From NCBI GenBank assembly GCA_044772875.1, contig CP173058.1, positions 2,666,001 to 2,730,000 of the forward strand: 64,000 bases of DNA, written 5' to 3'. The notes under the pieces are model-generated. The model was not told the origin of the DNA, did not search any database, and was given only the letters and a program-made list of their open reading frames with translations. Below are positions 7,762 through 15,951 of the stretch, piece by piece (the stretch's first letter is position 1; each line of letters opens with the position of its first letter). Source of the DNA: Morganella morganii_D. Its GTDB lineage: Bacteria; Pseudomonadota; Gammaproteobacteria; Enterobacterales; Enterobacteriaceae. A program made the translations under genes and the position numbers.

Positions 7762-9234
7762 ATGAATAAACTGACTCCGCTGAAACCTGTTCCTTCCTTA
7801 ATTGCTGTCCTGATTACGTGTATTATCTGGTTTGCTGTTCCGGTACCGGACGGCGTTGATCCGAATGCCTGGCATCTGCTCGCCCTGTTTGTCGGCACAA
7901 TTGCCGCCATTATCGGCAAGGCTCTGCCTATCGGTGCTGTTTCCATAGTAGCGATTGCACTTGTCGCCCTGACCGGAGTGACAAACCCCGGCTCAGCGAA
8001 AGCAGCGCTCGGTGATGCTCTGAGCGGCTTTTCCAATGAGCTTATCTGGCTTATCGGGGTCTCTATTATGGTCTCCCTCAGCCTGAATAAAACCGGACTG
8101 GGCGCGCGTATCGGTTATTATTTTATTTCCCTGTTCGGTAAAAAAACACTGGGTATCGCCTATTCACTGGCGATTGCCGAAACCGTGCTGGCCCCCGTTA
8201 CCCCCAGTAACACCGCGCGCGGCGGCGGGATCATTCACCCGATTATGCGCTCTATCGCTGACAGTTTCGGTTCGAAAGCGGATGACGGCACCAGCGGGAA
8301 AATCGGCCGCTATCTGGCACTGGTTAATTACAATACTAACCCCATCACTTCCGCAATGTTTATCACGGCCACAGCGCCTAACCCGCTGATTGTGACCCTG
8401 ATTGTGCAGGAAGCAGGAAAAGGGGCTGAACTGAGCTGGTCGATGTGGGCGGTGGCCGCGTTTTTACCGGCGCTGATTTCGCTGATCACCATGCCGCTGG
8501 TGATCTATTTTCTGTATAAACCGGAGATCACAGCGACCCCGGATGCCCCGGAATTTGCCCGTGACCGGATCCGCGAGCTCGGCCCGGTTTCCCTGCCGGA
8601 AAAAATCACACTCGGCGTCTTTATTTTGCTGCTGGCATTATGGGCCGGTGTGCCGGGCTGGCTGTTCGGCAATGAATATAATGTAAACCCGACCACTGCC
8701 GCCTTTATCGGTCTTGCCGCCCTGCTGTGCAGCGGTGTGCTTAGCTGGGATGATGTTCTGAAAAACAAAGGGGCGTGGGATACAGTGGTCTGGTTTGCTG
8801 CGCTGGTCATGATGGCGTCATTCCTCGGCAAACTCGGGCTGATAAAGTGGGTCTCCCTGACCGTCGGCAGCGGTATTGATCATCTGGGAATTGGCTGGAC
8901 GGGCGGAATGCTGCTGCTGGTGCTTTTTTATGTCTATTCCCACTACTTTTTTGCCAGTACCACCGCGCATATCACCGCGATGTTTGCCGCGTTTTATGCC
9001 GCCGGACTGGCACTCGGTGCACCACCGATGCTGCTCGGGCTGACCCTGGCGTTCTCCTCCTCACTGATGATGTCACTGACACACTACGGCACAGGCACCG
9101 CCCCGATTATTTTCGGTTCAGGTTACGCCACACTCGGTGAATGGTGGAAAACCGGGCTGGTGATGAGTATCGTCAACCTGGTTATCTGGATTATCGCAGG
9201 CAGTCTGTGGTGGAAACTCCTCGGATACTGGTAA
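7762..9234 (+). CDS. DASS-family anion transporter (CitT/TtdT/YbhI-like)
   Basis: A 490-residue inner-membrane carrier of the divalent anion:sodium symporter family. The family motif SNTARGGG is at residues 149-156, and a second binding motif, FITATAPNPL, follows about 50 residues later. The length matches E. coli CitT and TtdT (about 487). Members exchange or cotransport citrate, tartrate, succinate or related di- and tricarboxylates; the substrate is not decidable here. With the DAACS carrier and fumarase nearby, the region is rich in C4/C6 organic acid functions. No two-component regulator or citrate lyase gene lies next to it, unlike the E. coli cit locus. Confidence 0.88.
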   Translation: MNKLTPLKPVPSLIAVLITCIIWFAVPVPDGVDPNAWHLLALFVGTIAAIIGKALPIGAVSIVAIALVALTGVTNPGSAKAALGDALSGFSNELIWLIGVSIMVSLSLNKTGLGARIGYYFISLFGKKTLGIAYSLAIAETVLAPVTPSNTARGGGIIHPIMRSIADSFGSKADDGTSGKIGRYLALVNYNTNPITSAMFITATAPNPLIVTLIVQEAGKGAELSWSMWAVAAFLPALISLITMPLVIYFLYKPEITATPDAPEFARDRIRELGPVSLPEKITLGVFILLLALWAGVPGWLFGNEYNVNPTTAAFIGLAALLCSGVLSWDDVLKNKGAWDTVVWFAALVMMASFLGKLGLIKWVSLTVGSGIDHLGIGWTGGMLLLVLFYVYSHYFFASTTAHITAMFAAFYAAGLALGAPPMLLGLTLAFSSSLMMSLTHYGTGTAPIIFGSGYATLGEWWKTGLVMSIVNLVIWIIAGSLWWKLLGYW

Positions 9235-9346
9235 CAGATTGACCGGCATCATCTTCCTGAGCATATTCTTTACCGAATTAAGAATTATCGCATAAAGAAT
9301 ACTTATATACTGATCCCGCAGTTTTTATCAGTGATATCAAGGAAGA

Positions 9347-10330
9347 ATGATGCAAAAGGAGATTGTGAAGCCGGTTTCTGCGGATACCGGTGCGATTGAG
9401 CAGTTCGCGGATAATCCGTTGCCCTGTGTGCCGCTGACACCGCCGGCGGAAACCCGTTATCTGAAGGCGATGGAGCAGACTGACAATTATCACCGCCATT
9501 ATAATCCGTCTTATGCCCGGCTGGATAAAGCGGAGACTGCGCCGGTCATTCCTGCTGCTCTGTTCCGCAGCGGATGTCCGGCCACGCACACTGATGCAAA
9601 ATACGCGGAAATGATTGAGCGGGTCATGGCGTCCATTCTCCGCCTCAGCGGACTGACCTGTGTCCGTCCGGCCCGTTTTCTGCTGCTTACACCGCAGCAG
9701 ACCTCTGCGCATAATGAATACGACCCTCCTCTGTTCCCTGAACTGACACAATTTGCCCCGGTGAAAGAGTGCATCACCGCTGTTTTCGCCAATGGCCGGC
9801 CGAATACCGTACTGGCCTGGGCGGTACTGATGGAATGGGCACAGGAGAGTGACCCGGTGTATATCTTCGCCGCCGCACACCATACCGCGCAGTTCGTACA
9901 GCACAACCCGGCACCTTTTGCCATGAAAGGGGATATCCGTATACTGAGCAGTCACGGCCGGATCAGCCATCGCCGCCTCATCACGGATACACTGCTGAAG
10001 ACGCTGCTGGCGCCGTCTGTCACCATCCGTGAAATCTACAGTACACCGGCGCACCCGCTGCATTATGTCAGCTGTAAAGAGGGACATTTCCATATTCCTC
10101 AGTTTGCCCGCTTTGTGCTGGTCAGCGGGGACGGCTATCCGGCAGCGGCAGGCAAAACCGGTCTGCTACAGCTGAATACCCCGCTGCTCACACCGCTGCC
10201 TGCCCAGCGTCTGCTGACGACAGATGTATGTGAACAGGGAACCGGCTGTGCCTGCGGCAACAGGCTGCCCTGGATGCATTACCTGGGCAGTCTCACGGCC
10301 CGGGACGACTTCAGCGGGGATGAAATATGA
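9347..10330 (+). CDS. LuxE-like acyl-protein synthetase homologue, divergent
   Basis: A 327-residue protein whose layout follows LuxE, the subunit that activates fatty acids as acyl-AMP and passes them to LuxC. Blocks matching by order are: Y-rich start with VIPAALF (about 65, LuxE PYIPVQTF), RFLLLTP, VYIFAAAHHTAQFV (LuxE CLIGSPYFIYLL), GDIRILSSHG, IREIYSTPAHPLHYVSC and the end block KTGLLQLNTPLLTPLPAQ plus LLTTDV. The LuxE nucleotide motif SSGTSG is not recognisable: the equivalent stretch reads RSGCPATHT. Near the end CACGNRLP could be a metal or acyl site. The start may be either ATG of the pair at 9347/9350, behind GGAAG. It overlaps the next gene by ATGA and so is translationally coupled to a LuxC-like gene. 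No luxA, luxB or luxD is nearby. Homology is by eye and moderate. Confidence 0.6.
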   Translation: MMQKEIVKPVSADTGAIEQFADNPLPCVPLTPPAETRYLKAMEQTDNYHRHYNPSYARLDKAETAPVIPAALFRSGCPATHTDAKYAEMIERVMASILRLSGLTCVRPARFLLLTPQQTSAHNEYDPPLFPELTQFAPVKECITAVFANGRPNTVLAWAVLMEWAQESDPVYIFAAAHHTAQFVQHNPAPFAMKGDIRILSSHGRISHRRLITDTLLKTLLAPSVTIREIYSTPAHPLHYVSCKEGHFHIPQFARFVLVSGDGYPAAAGKTGLLQLNTPLLTPLPAQRLLTTDVCEQGTGCACGNRLPWMHYLGSLTARDDFSGDEI

Positions 10331-11385
10331 TGACAGAAGCTATCCCCTTGCGCATTGCCGCCATCAAAGATCGCCTGTCCGTGATACTGAGCCGGAAACC
10401 GGTATTTTCAGCAGATCCGGCCACTCACTCATTCTGTCAGATGCGTCTGCAATGGCTGACGGACACCCGTGCCATTGATACTGCCGCAGACACGGCCCTC
10501 AGCGGCACACCATGGTATGCGGCAGAACGGATACTGATCATTGATAACGGCTGTAACCCGCTGACCACAGCGGAGCTGATAATCGCCGCTTATATCACCG
10601 GCACGGCTGTCCGCATCAGAACCCGCCATCACAGTGACTGGCTGAGTATGCTGTGCGGGCAGCCGGATACGGATAATATCACCTGCGAGTTTGCCGGTCC
10701 GGCACAAAGTGATACCGCATTGCTGCACAATACCGATGTGGTGGTGATAACCGGGACAGATGCCCTGATCCGCCACTGGCGGAAAATCACCCCGCCGCAT
10801 ATCCGTCTGACAGAAAACGGACCGAAGATCAGTGCCATGATCATTTGCGGTGCGGATTTACCCGCCCCGGAACTGATTCTGTGGGATACCTGCCTGTTTT
10901 TCCGGGGCGTGAATAACTCACCGCGCTTTATTCTGCTCGACAGCCCGATGATGGCGGAACGGCTGTACAGTTCACTGTCACAGGTACTGAATGAACTGCC
11001 CCGCCTGCCGCAGCATACCCGCTTACAGCAGATGGTGAAGGCCCGGGAACTGGCACTGCGGCATGTACTGGCACCGGATTTCCGGCCGCCGGTTTACAGT
11101 ACGGTGTCCGGCTGGGGGCTGACATTGCAGAGGAATTTTGAACCTGCGCACTGGCTGCCGTACGGCTTTAACCTGATTGCCGGTGATCCGGCGGAACACC
11201 TGAAAATGGCTGCGAAATACTGGCCGGGTCAGTTACAGACTCTCGGCTGTCACGGCCGCCCGGATTTGCTGCCGCTCAGGGCATCCCGTTTTCTGCGTCA
11301 CTGTAACGCCGGGCAGATGCACAATCAGCCGTTCAGCTTTTCCGTACTGATAACCCCGGTACAAAATGATATCCGGCTGCGGTGA
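10327..11385 (+). CDS. LuxC-like acyl-CoA reductase homologue lacking the expected catalytic Cys
   Basis: A 352-residue protein with the order of blocks found in LuxC-type (PF05893) fatty acyl reductases: a nucleotide-binding strand-turn (ILIIDNGCNPLTTAELIIAA, about 69-88), DVVVITGTDALIRHW, a block equivalent to the nucleophile loop (FFRGVNNSPRFIL, about 191-203), and a C-terminal QTLGC ... CNAGQMHNQP. In reductases the loop carries Cys followed closely by a Pro; here the equivalent positions are Asn196 and Asn197. It is also shorter than LuxC (about 480). Its start overlaps the stop of the LuxE-like gene (ATGA). Either the enzyme has lost aldehyde-forming chemistry and now binds acyl groups for another purpose, or my alignment of that loop is off. 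Confidence is moderate for the family and low for any activity. Confidence 0.58.
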   Translation: MMTEAIPLRIAAIKDRLSVILSRKPVFSADPATHSFCQMRLQWLTDTRAIDTAADTALSGTPWYAAERILIIDNGCNPLTTAELIIAAYITGTAVRIRTRHHSDWLSMLCGQPDTDNITCEFAGPAQSDTALLHNTDVVVITGTDALIRHWRKITPPHIRLTENGPKISAMIICGADLPAPELILWDTCLFFRGVNNSPRFILLDSPMMAERLYSSLSQVLNELPRLPQHTRLQQMVKARELALRHVLAPDFRPPVYSTVSGWGLTLQRNFEPAHWLPYGFNLIAGDPAEHLKMAAKYWPGQLQTLGCHGRPDLLPLRASRFLRHCNAGQMHNQPFSFSVLITPVQNDIRLR

Positions 11386-11466
11386 AATAACACACGCCGG
11401 CTTACGCAGTCTGACATTTGATCTGCTATTATTATTTGTCTCAGCAAAATCACGGATTTGATCGTT

Positions 11467-11946
11467 ATGACCACAGAAGCACCCGTTTTTTTACTCGCCC
11501 CGCCTCAGCGTGATGAAGCGGATTATCTGACCCGTTTGTGCCTCCGCTCAAAACAGCACTGGGGATACGATGAAAAATTTATGGCGACCTGCCGGGATGA
11601 ACTGACCATTACCTCCGCTGATTTTGACCGCTCGCGGCTGATGACAGCACGGATTAACGGAAAAATTGCCGGTGTAGTGCAACTGACAATCAACCGCCAG
11701 GAAGAGAACGGAAAGCTTTCCAAACTCTTTGTGCATCCGGATTATTTGCATCAGGGGATAGGCAGCGCGCTGTATGAGTGGGCAGTTTCCTCCGCCCGGA
11801 CGCAATGTGTCAGCGCCCTGCTGGTGGATGCGGATCCACATGCGGAGGCATTTTATATCCGCCGGGGTGCCATCCGTATCGGGGAGACTCCGTCTGAATC
11901 CATTCCCGGCCGGGTTCTCCCGCTGTTACTGATTTCGCTGCACTGA
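11467..11946 (+). CDS. GNAT-family N-acetyltransferase
   Basis: A 159-residue GCN5-related acetyltransferase. The acetyl-CoA pyrophosphate loop QGIG lies at residues 96-99 within KLFVHPDYLHQGIGSALYEW, followed by the AEAFYIRRGA motif late in the fold. The substrate is unknown. I take ATG at 11467; a TTG nine bases upstream is the only alternative. The last 21 bases overlap the 3' end of the convergent lipoprotein gene on the other strand, so the two messages are antisense to each other at their ends. Confidence 0.85.
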   Translation: MTTEAPVFLLAPPQRDEADYLTRLCLRSKQHWGYDEKFMATCRDELTITSADFDRSRLMTARINGKIAGVVQLTINRQEENGKLSKLFVHPDYLHQGIGSALYEWAVSSARTQCVSALLVDADPHAEAFYIRRGAIRIGETPSESIPGRVLPLLLISLH

Positions 11947-13077
11947 AACCGGTGCCGTTTTTTTATCTTCAGCCGCCGCATGTGCTGTCAGTGCCGGAAA
12001 ATCAGCTTCGGTAAACGGCAGTGCGGTCACCGGCAGCTTGCCGGGATGATTTGTCCGCCACAGTTCAAATGACGCCAGATCCGCCAGTGACCAGCGCAGA
12101 TAGTACTGAGGCAGCGCCAGCCTCATCCCGGCAGCGGTTTCCCGCGGCGGCAGGGACGGCAGCCGGTCATCACTTACACTATAATCCCGGCGCAGCACCA
12201 GAAACTTCTCCGGCACCCGCTGCCGTTTATCCCACCAAAGCCCGTCAATACTGTCAAACATCTGCCGGGTAACCGCTGCGGGCTGTGCATCCAGTTGTGC
12301 CAGTGCCTGCGGGAGAATACCTACCATACCCCGGTTAAAATCAGCCACTGAACCGCTGTGCCCCTGCAACAGCAATGTAATGGCAAGGCGTGCACCCAGC
12401 AGATTGGAATAGAGATCTTCCGGGGTAAATGCCGAGATTTCCTCAGAAAAACCGGGAACAGAGTGATAACCATACCACTGGGCAATCTCATGCCATGCCG
12501 CCAGACGAAACGCGAGCCGCGCCGCCAGATACACACTCAGGGTATAGCGCTCCGCCGGATCCTGTGGCGGGGTAAAACGGCGGAACTGAATACGGCGGGA
12601 AGAAAGTTCATCTGACAGTGTCAGCATCCGAGCGTCGCCGAGGTGCGGATAGATTTGAGTGAACAGATAATAGGTATAATCCGCCGTATCCCGCACATGG
12701 GCGATATCGATAAATCCGCCGTGGCGGGAATAAATGATCCCGGGGTTTTCATGACTCAGGCCGATAACCTCTGCCACGCCAAACCAGAAGCTGTCATTAT
12801 AGACGTGCCCCCCCAAATCACCGGCAGTCAGCACATTACCGATAATATAAAACGGCACCGGAACCGGCCCCAGCTTTGCCCGCAAATCATAGCCGAATGC
12901 GCAGCAGGGACGAAGCCCGTCAGGTGCGCTTACCCCGGCCGCAACCGGAAATGCCTGAGCAGCCGTTTCCGTTGTCTGCGGAGAAAGGTCCGGGCGGACA
13001 ACCGGCACATCCGCCATCCGGCTCTGACAGCCGGATAACAACACTATCATGACAATTCCGGTGATAAATGTCCGCAT
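11926..13077 (-). CDS. DUF4056-family lipoprotein, third gene of an envelope operon
   Basis: A 383-residue lipoprotein: signal peptide with lipobox LLSGC (Cys17), then a low-complexity linker and a globular domain starting RPCCAFGYDL, the start I associate with DUF4056. A conserved-looking AWHEIAQWYGYHS block (about 194-206) contains an HExxxW arrangement of unknown meaning. Function is not known. Its ATG overlaps the stop of the upstream D15-type barrel gene by one base (TGATG), and that gene overlaps the one before it in the same manner, so the three are made as a coupled unit. This points to a shared envelope role, perhaps a small outer-membrane complex. Confidence 0.72.
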   Translation of the reverse strand: MRTFITGIVMIVLLSGCQSRMADVPVVRPDLSPQTTETAAQAFPVAAGVSAPDGLRPCCAFGYDLRAKLGPVPVPFYIIGNVLTAGDLGGHVYNDSFWFGVAEVIGLSHENPGIIYSRHGGFIDIAHVRDTADYTYYLFTQIYPHLGDARMLTLSDELSSRRIQFRRFTPPQDPAERYTLSVYLAARLAFRLAAWHEIAQWYGYHSVPGFSEEISAFTPEDLYSNLLGARLAITLLLQGHSGSVADFNRGMVGILPQALAQLDAQPAAVTRQMFDSIDGLWWDKRQRVPEKFLVLRRDYSVSDDRLPSLPPRETAAGMRLALPQYYLRWSLADLASFELWRTNHPGKLPVTALPFTEADFPALTAHAAAEDKKTAPVSVQRNQ

Positions 13078-14219
13078 CAGAATGCTTCCCCGACCTGGAA
13101 ATAAAAACCGCTGCTCTGTTTCCCGACACCGAAATCGAGCCGTACATTCATCCGGGGTTTGAATTCAAAGCGATACCCCGCGCCAACGTTCGGCAGCCAG
13201 TGACCACCACCGGGATGACGTGCACTCTCACTCATCGTTCCGCCGCCTGCCCAGAACACGATGCCGTGCCGCCAGTCCAGCTTGCGCCGGTACTCCACCT
13301 GCGAGGCAAAGACATCATTATCCTGATAGCGGCCGTCATAATACCCGCGCATCTGCCGCCCGTTACCGAGGCGGGAATACTGATCCCACGGTACATCACC
13401 GGATGCAAAACGCGCGTAGTTATCAAATGCCAGCACTGTTTTGTCATTCAGCGGATAATAATAGTTGTACTGAATTTCAGTGGTATTAAACCGCGTATCA
13501 CTGCCGAGTGGCGTCGCATACCAGGTATAACGGAGATCCAGCGCCTGTCCCTGACGGGCATTCGGCAGGAAATCACGACTGTCATAACTGAAAGTAGCGC
13601 TGACACCGGAACTGACCGCGTGCCGGTCATAATCATGTTCATTCATATAACGGCTGAACGGTTTATCCGGAGAGGCGGCATTCAGTGTACTGAAATCCCA
13701 CCCTAACCCCAGATAGGTATCATCCGCCACACGGCGCAGCAGTGACGGCGTCAGCCGCAATTGCTGTGACTTATATTCACCGAAATGATCTTTGACACGC
13801 CCGGCCTGATAGCCTTTTCCCCAGTAATCCGTCGGTACATTATTGATCGTGCCGCTGAGATAAAAACGCCAGTTATCATTATCCAGATAAGAGTAGTTAT
13901 TCAGATTCAGCCCGAATGCTCCGGTTGAAGAGGCAAAACCACTAAGGGATAAGGTGGATATTTTACTGTCCGGATTATGATCAGCCTGATACATACCGAC
14001 CAGCGCCACCCCGATACCGGCTTTCAGCTCAGGGGTATAAAACGGCCCTGGTAACACCCCCCAGTCGATGGTTTTACTGCGATCAAACTGGTTATTACTG
14101 CCCAGTCCGGCCAGTGCATCATCAATTTGTTCCCGTGAGGGTAAATAGCCGGCCTTTGCTGTGTGAACTGCCACCAGCCCGGCAAATGCCAGCCCGGCGG
14201 CGCAATAACGAAATATCAT
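13077..14219 (-). CDS. BamA/TamA-like (D15, bacterial surface antigen) outer-membrane barrel without POTRA domains
   Basis: A 380-residue protein with a Sec signal peptide (cleavage probably after VHTAKA) and a beta-barrel of alternating aromatic strands ending in Phe (FYFQVGEAF). NGRQMRGYYDGRYQD (about 287-301) fits the conserved (V/R)RG(F/Y) loop of Omp85 barrels. The N-terminal part before the barrel is only about 50 residues, too short for a POTRA domain. Barrel-only members of this kind are known as patatin-linked or stand-alone surface antigens with unclear transport roles. It is coupled by one-base overlaps to both neighbours of its operon (TAATG at 14219 and TGATG at 13077). Confidence 0.75.
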   Translation of the reverse strand: MIFRYCAAGLAFAGLVAVHTAKAGYLPSREQIDDALAGLGSNNQFDRSKTIDWGVLPGPFYTPELKAGIGVALVGMYQADHNPDSKISTLSLSGFASSTGAFGLNLNNYSYLDNDNWRFYLSGTINNVPTDYWGKGYQAGRVKDHFGEYKSQQLRLTPSLLRRVADDTYLGLGWDFSTLNAASPDKPFSRYMNEHDYDRHAVSSGVSATFSYDSRDFLPNARQGQALDLRYTWYATPLGSDTRFNTTEIQYNYYYPLNDKTVLAFDNYARFASGDVPWDQYSRLGNGRQMRGYYDGRYQDNDVFASQVEYRRKLDWRHGIVFWAGGGTMSESARHPGGGHWLPNVGAGYRFEFKPRMNVRLDFGVGKQSSGFYFQVGEAF

Positions 14220-15214
14220 TAAAAACGGAATTCTCCGGAAATAAAGAAACTGTTACGGTTATTAAAGCCCACTTCTGAAATTATATTAAAATTGCGGGTC
14301 ACTTCTAACCGGGCTCCGACCAGATTGCTCCATTTATGGGCAAGATGCTGTTCAACATCGAATTTCATATCCGGATCATCCAGCACATTCACAAAATCCT
14401 GGAATTGCCCCGGTAAACTCAGCCCGCTGATATCCCCTTTAAAACGCTGGGTAATATCCTGGTACATTGCCCCTGTCCAGACCTGTAACTTGGTATTTCC
14501 CTGTCCGGCAATTAACGGTGAAAACACAAATTCATAACCGACACGCGGAGAAATCACCAGTGCTTTAATATCCCCGTCGAGAATATCCAGATTGGTTTTG
14601 GTATAATTAAGATCAACCGTTCCGAAAAACTGGTTATATCCACCGGCCAGTGTCATACCGGCACCATAGGTTTTACCTTCGAAATCCAAATCGAACGGCT
14701 GCCCTTCCAGAAATTCCAGCGGAAGTTTTGCAAACCCGAGATCAAAGGCTCCGCCATTCAGAATAGTATGGGATTTACCTTTGGTTTTACCGTATAAACC
14801 GTACACGTTCATAAACGGAAAAATCCAGGAATCCACTTTCAGCATATGCGTTTCACTTTTTTCCCGGGTATGACCCGCATCGACTGATAATGCACTCGCC
14901 GTCTCCGGGTTTTTCGGCATAATAAAACCGATTTTATCCACAACAATATCCTGCCGAAGATTCATATAGTTATAACCAACACCAAACGGCTCGGGAATAT
15001 CATAACCCCGGGCGCGGGCTTCATCGCCCCAGATAGGCAGAATACGGGATTTGGATTCAGAAGGACGGGTGGCATCAAGAGAGCCATCTTCATTTTGTGC
15101 CGAACCACCGGACTGGCTGACACTTAACGACAGTGAAGGGCTGTCAGCATAAGAAAAAGCACTCAGGCTCAGTGAGCCGGTAATAATCAGAGTATGAAGT
15201 ATCGGGCGTAACAT
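14219..15214 (-). CDS. Predicted outer-membrane protein of unknown function, first gene of an envelope operon
   Basis: A 331-residue protein with a signal peptide (SLSLSAFSYA, cleavage before DSPSL) and a barrel-like pattern of amphipathic strands ending in the outer-membrane type Phe (FFISGEFRF). I do not recognise a named family. The segment ILPIWGDEARARGYDIPEP then FGVGYNYMNL after the signal peptide looks like a conserved, non-barrel plug or periplasmic part. It is the first of three coupled genes, and the promoter must be in the AT-rich gap 15215-15951. Confidence 0.65.
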   Translation of the reverse strand: MLRPILHTLIITGSLSLSAFSYADSPSLSLSVSQSGGSAQNEDGSLDATRPSESKSRILPIWGDEARARGYDIPEPFGVGYNYMNLRQDIVVDKIGFIMPKNPETASALSVDAGHTREKSETHMLKVDSWIFPFMNVYGLYGKTKGKSHTILNGGAFDLGFAKLPLEFLEGQPFDLDFEGKTYGAGMTLAGGYNQFFGTVDLNYTKTNLDILDGDIKALVISPRVGYEFVFSPLIAGQGNTKLQVWTGAMYQDITQRFKGDISGLSLPGQFQDFVNVLDDPDMKFDVEQHLAHKWSNLVGARLEVTRNFNIISEVGFNNRNSFFISGEFRF

Positions 15215-15951
15215 AATATAAGCCGGTTTCGTTTAATTAAATGGTGATGAATTCTAACGGCTAATCCCTCTGAATTACGATCTTTCCGTGCGATAATTAG
15301 TAACAATTGCCATGTCCATAACGTTATTATTATTTTTGGTGATAATAACGCAAAAATATATTATAAAAATACACACTGACGATGTAATTTAAATAAAAAA
15401 TCATCATATTCGTATAACGACATTATATGTGTTATTTTAGATGCGATAAATTAAATAATAAGGTCATTAACTTTCAATATTACGGATACTACACCACTTC
15501 CTTTAATTTCTTCTTTAATCAAATGACGCCTGTGTGTTTACCCGGGTGGTGAGAATGAAAATAATAAACATACTGTAACATCAATTAATACTACTTATTA
15601 AATTAATCCGTAGTATATTAATATATGTTAAAAAAAGATATAAATTATCACCCGGATTTTTTAATTAATTTTCAGTCAGCAAAATTATTCATTTGTGTAA
15701 ACCGGATGTGATTGTTCAGGGAACAGAACAACACAGGATGGTAAAGCCGCGTAAACGTATATTTCACATTATTTCTTATCATTCCCCCGGTTTTGCGATC
15801 TTCCTCCGGCCTTTTCAATAATTCGCCGCAGCACGTGAAGGAATCCCTCTCTTTCATCATAATCTGTGTTATTTTAGGCATATTAAAGAAGACTGTACCC
15901 GGACGGACAGTTGATAAACCGCAACTTTCTCAGTGTGTTAACAGAACCCCT
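15215..15951. other. Long AT-rich intergenic region between divergent mutS and the envelope operon
   Basis: About 740 bases, strongly AT-rich between 15300 and 15700. A hairpin pairs 15322-15330 with 15342-15350 (arms CGTTATTAT / ATAATAACG). Promoters for mutS (plus) and the three-gene operon (minus) must lie here. A 69-codon minus-strand frame at 15672-15881 overlaps the mutS leader, shows no family resemblance and has no upstream signal, so I do not call it a gene. Confidence 0.5.

Noticed and set aside
15672..15881. 69-codon minus-strand frame in the mutS leader
   Set aside because: No start signal, no similarity, and it overlaps the likely mutS promoter region.
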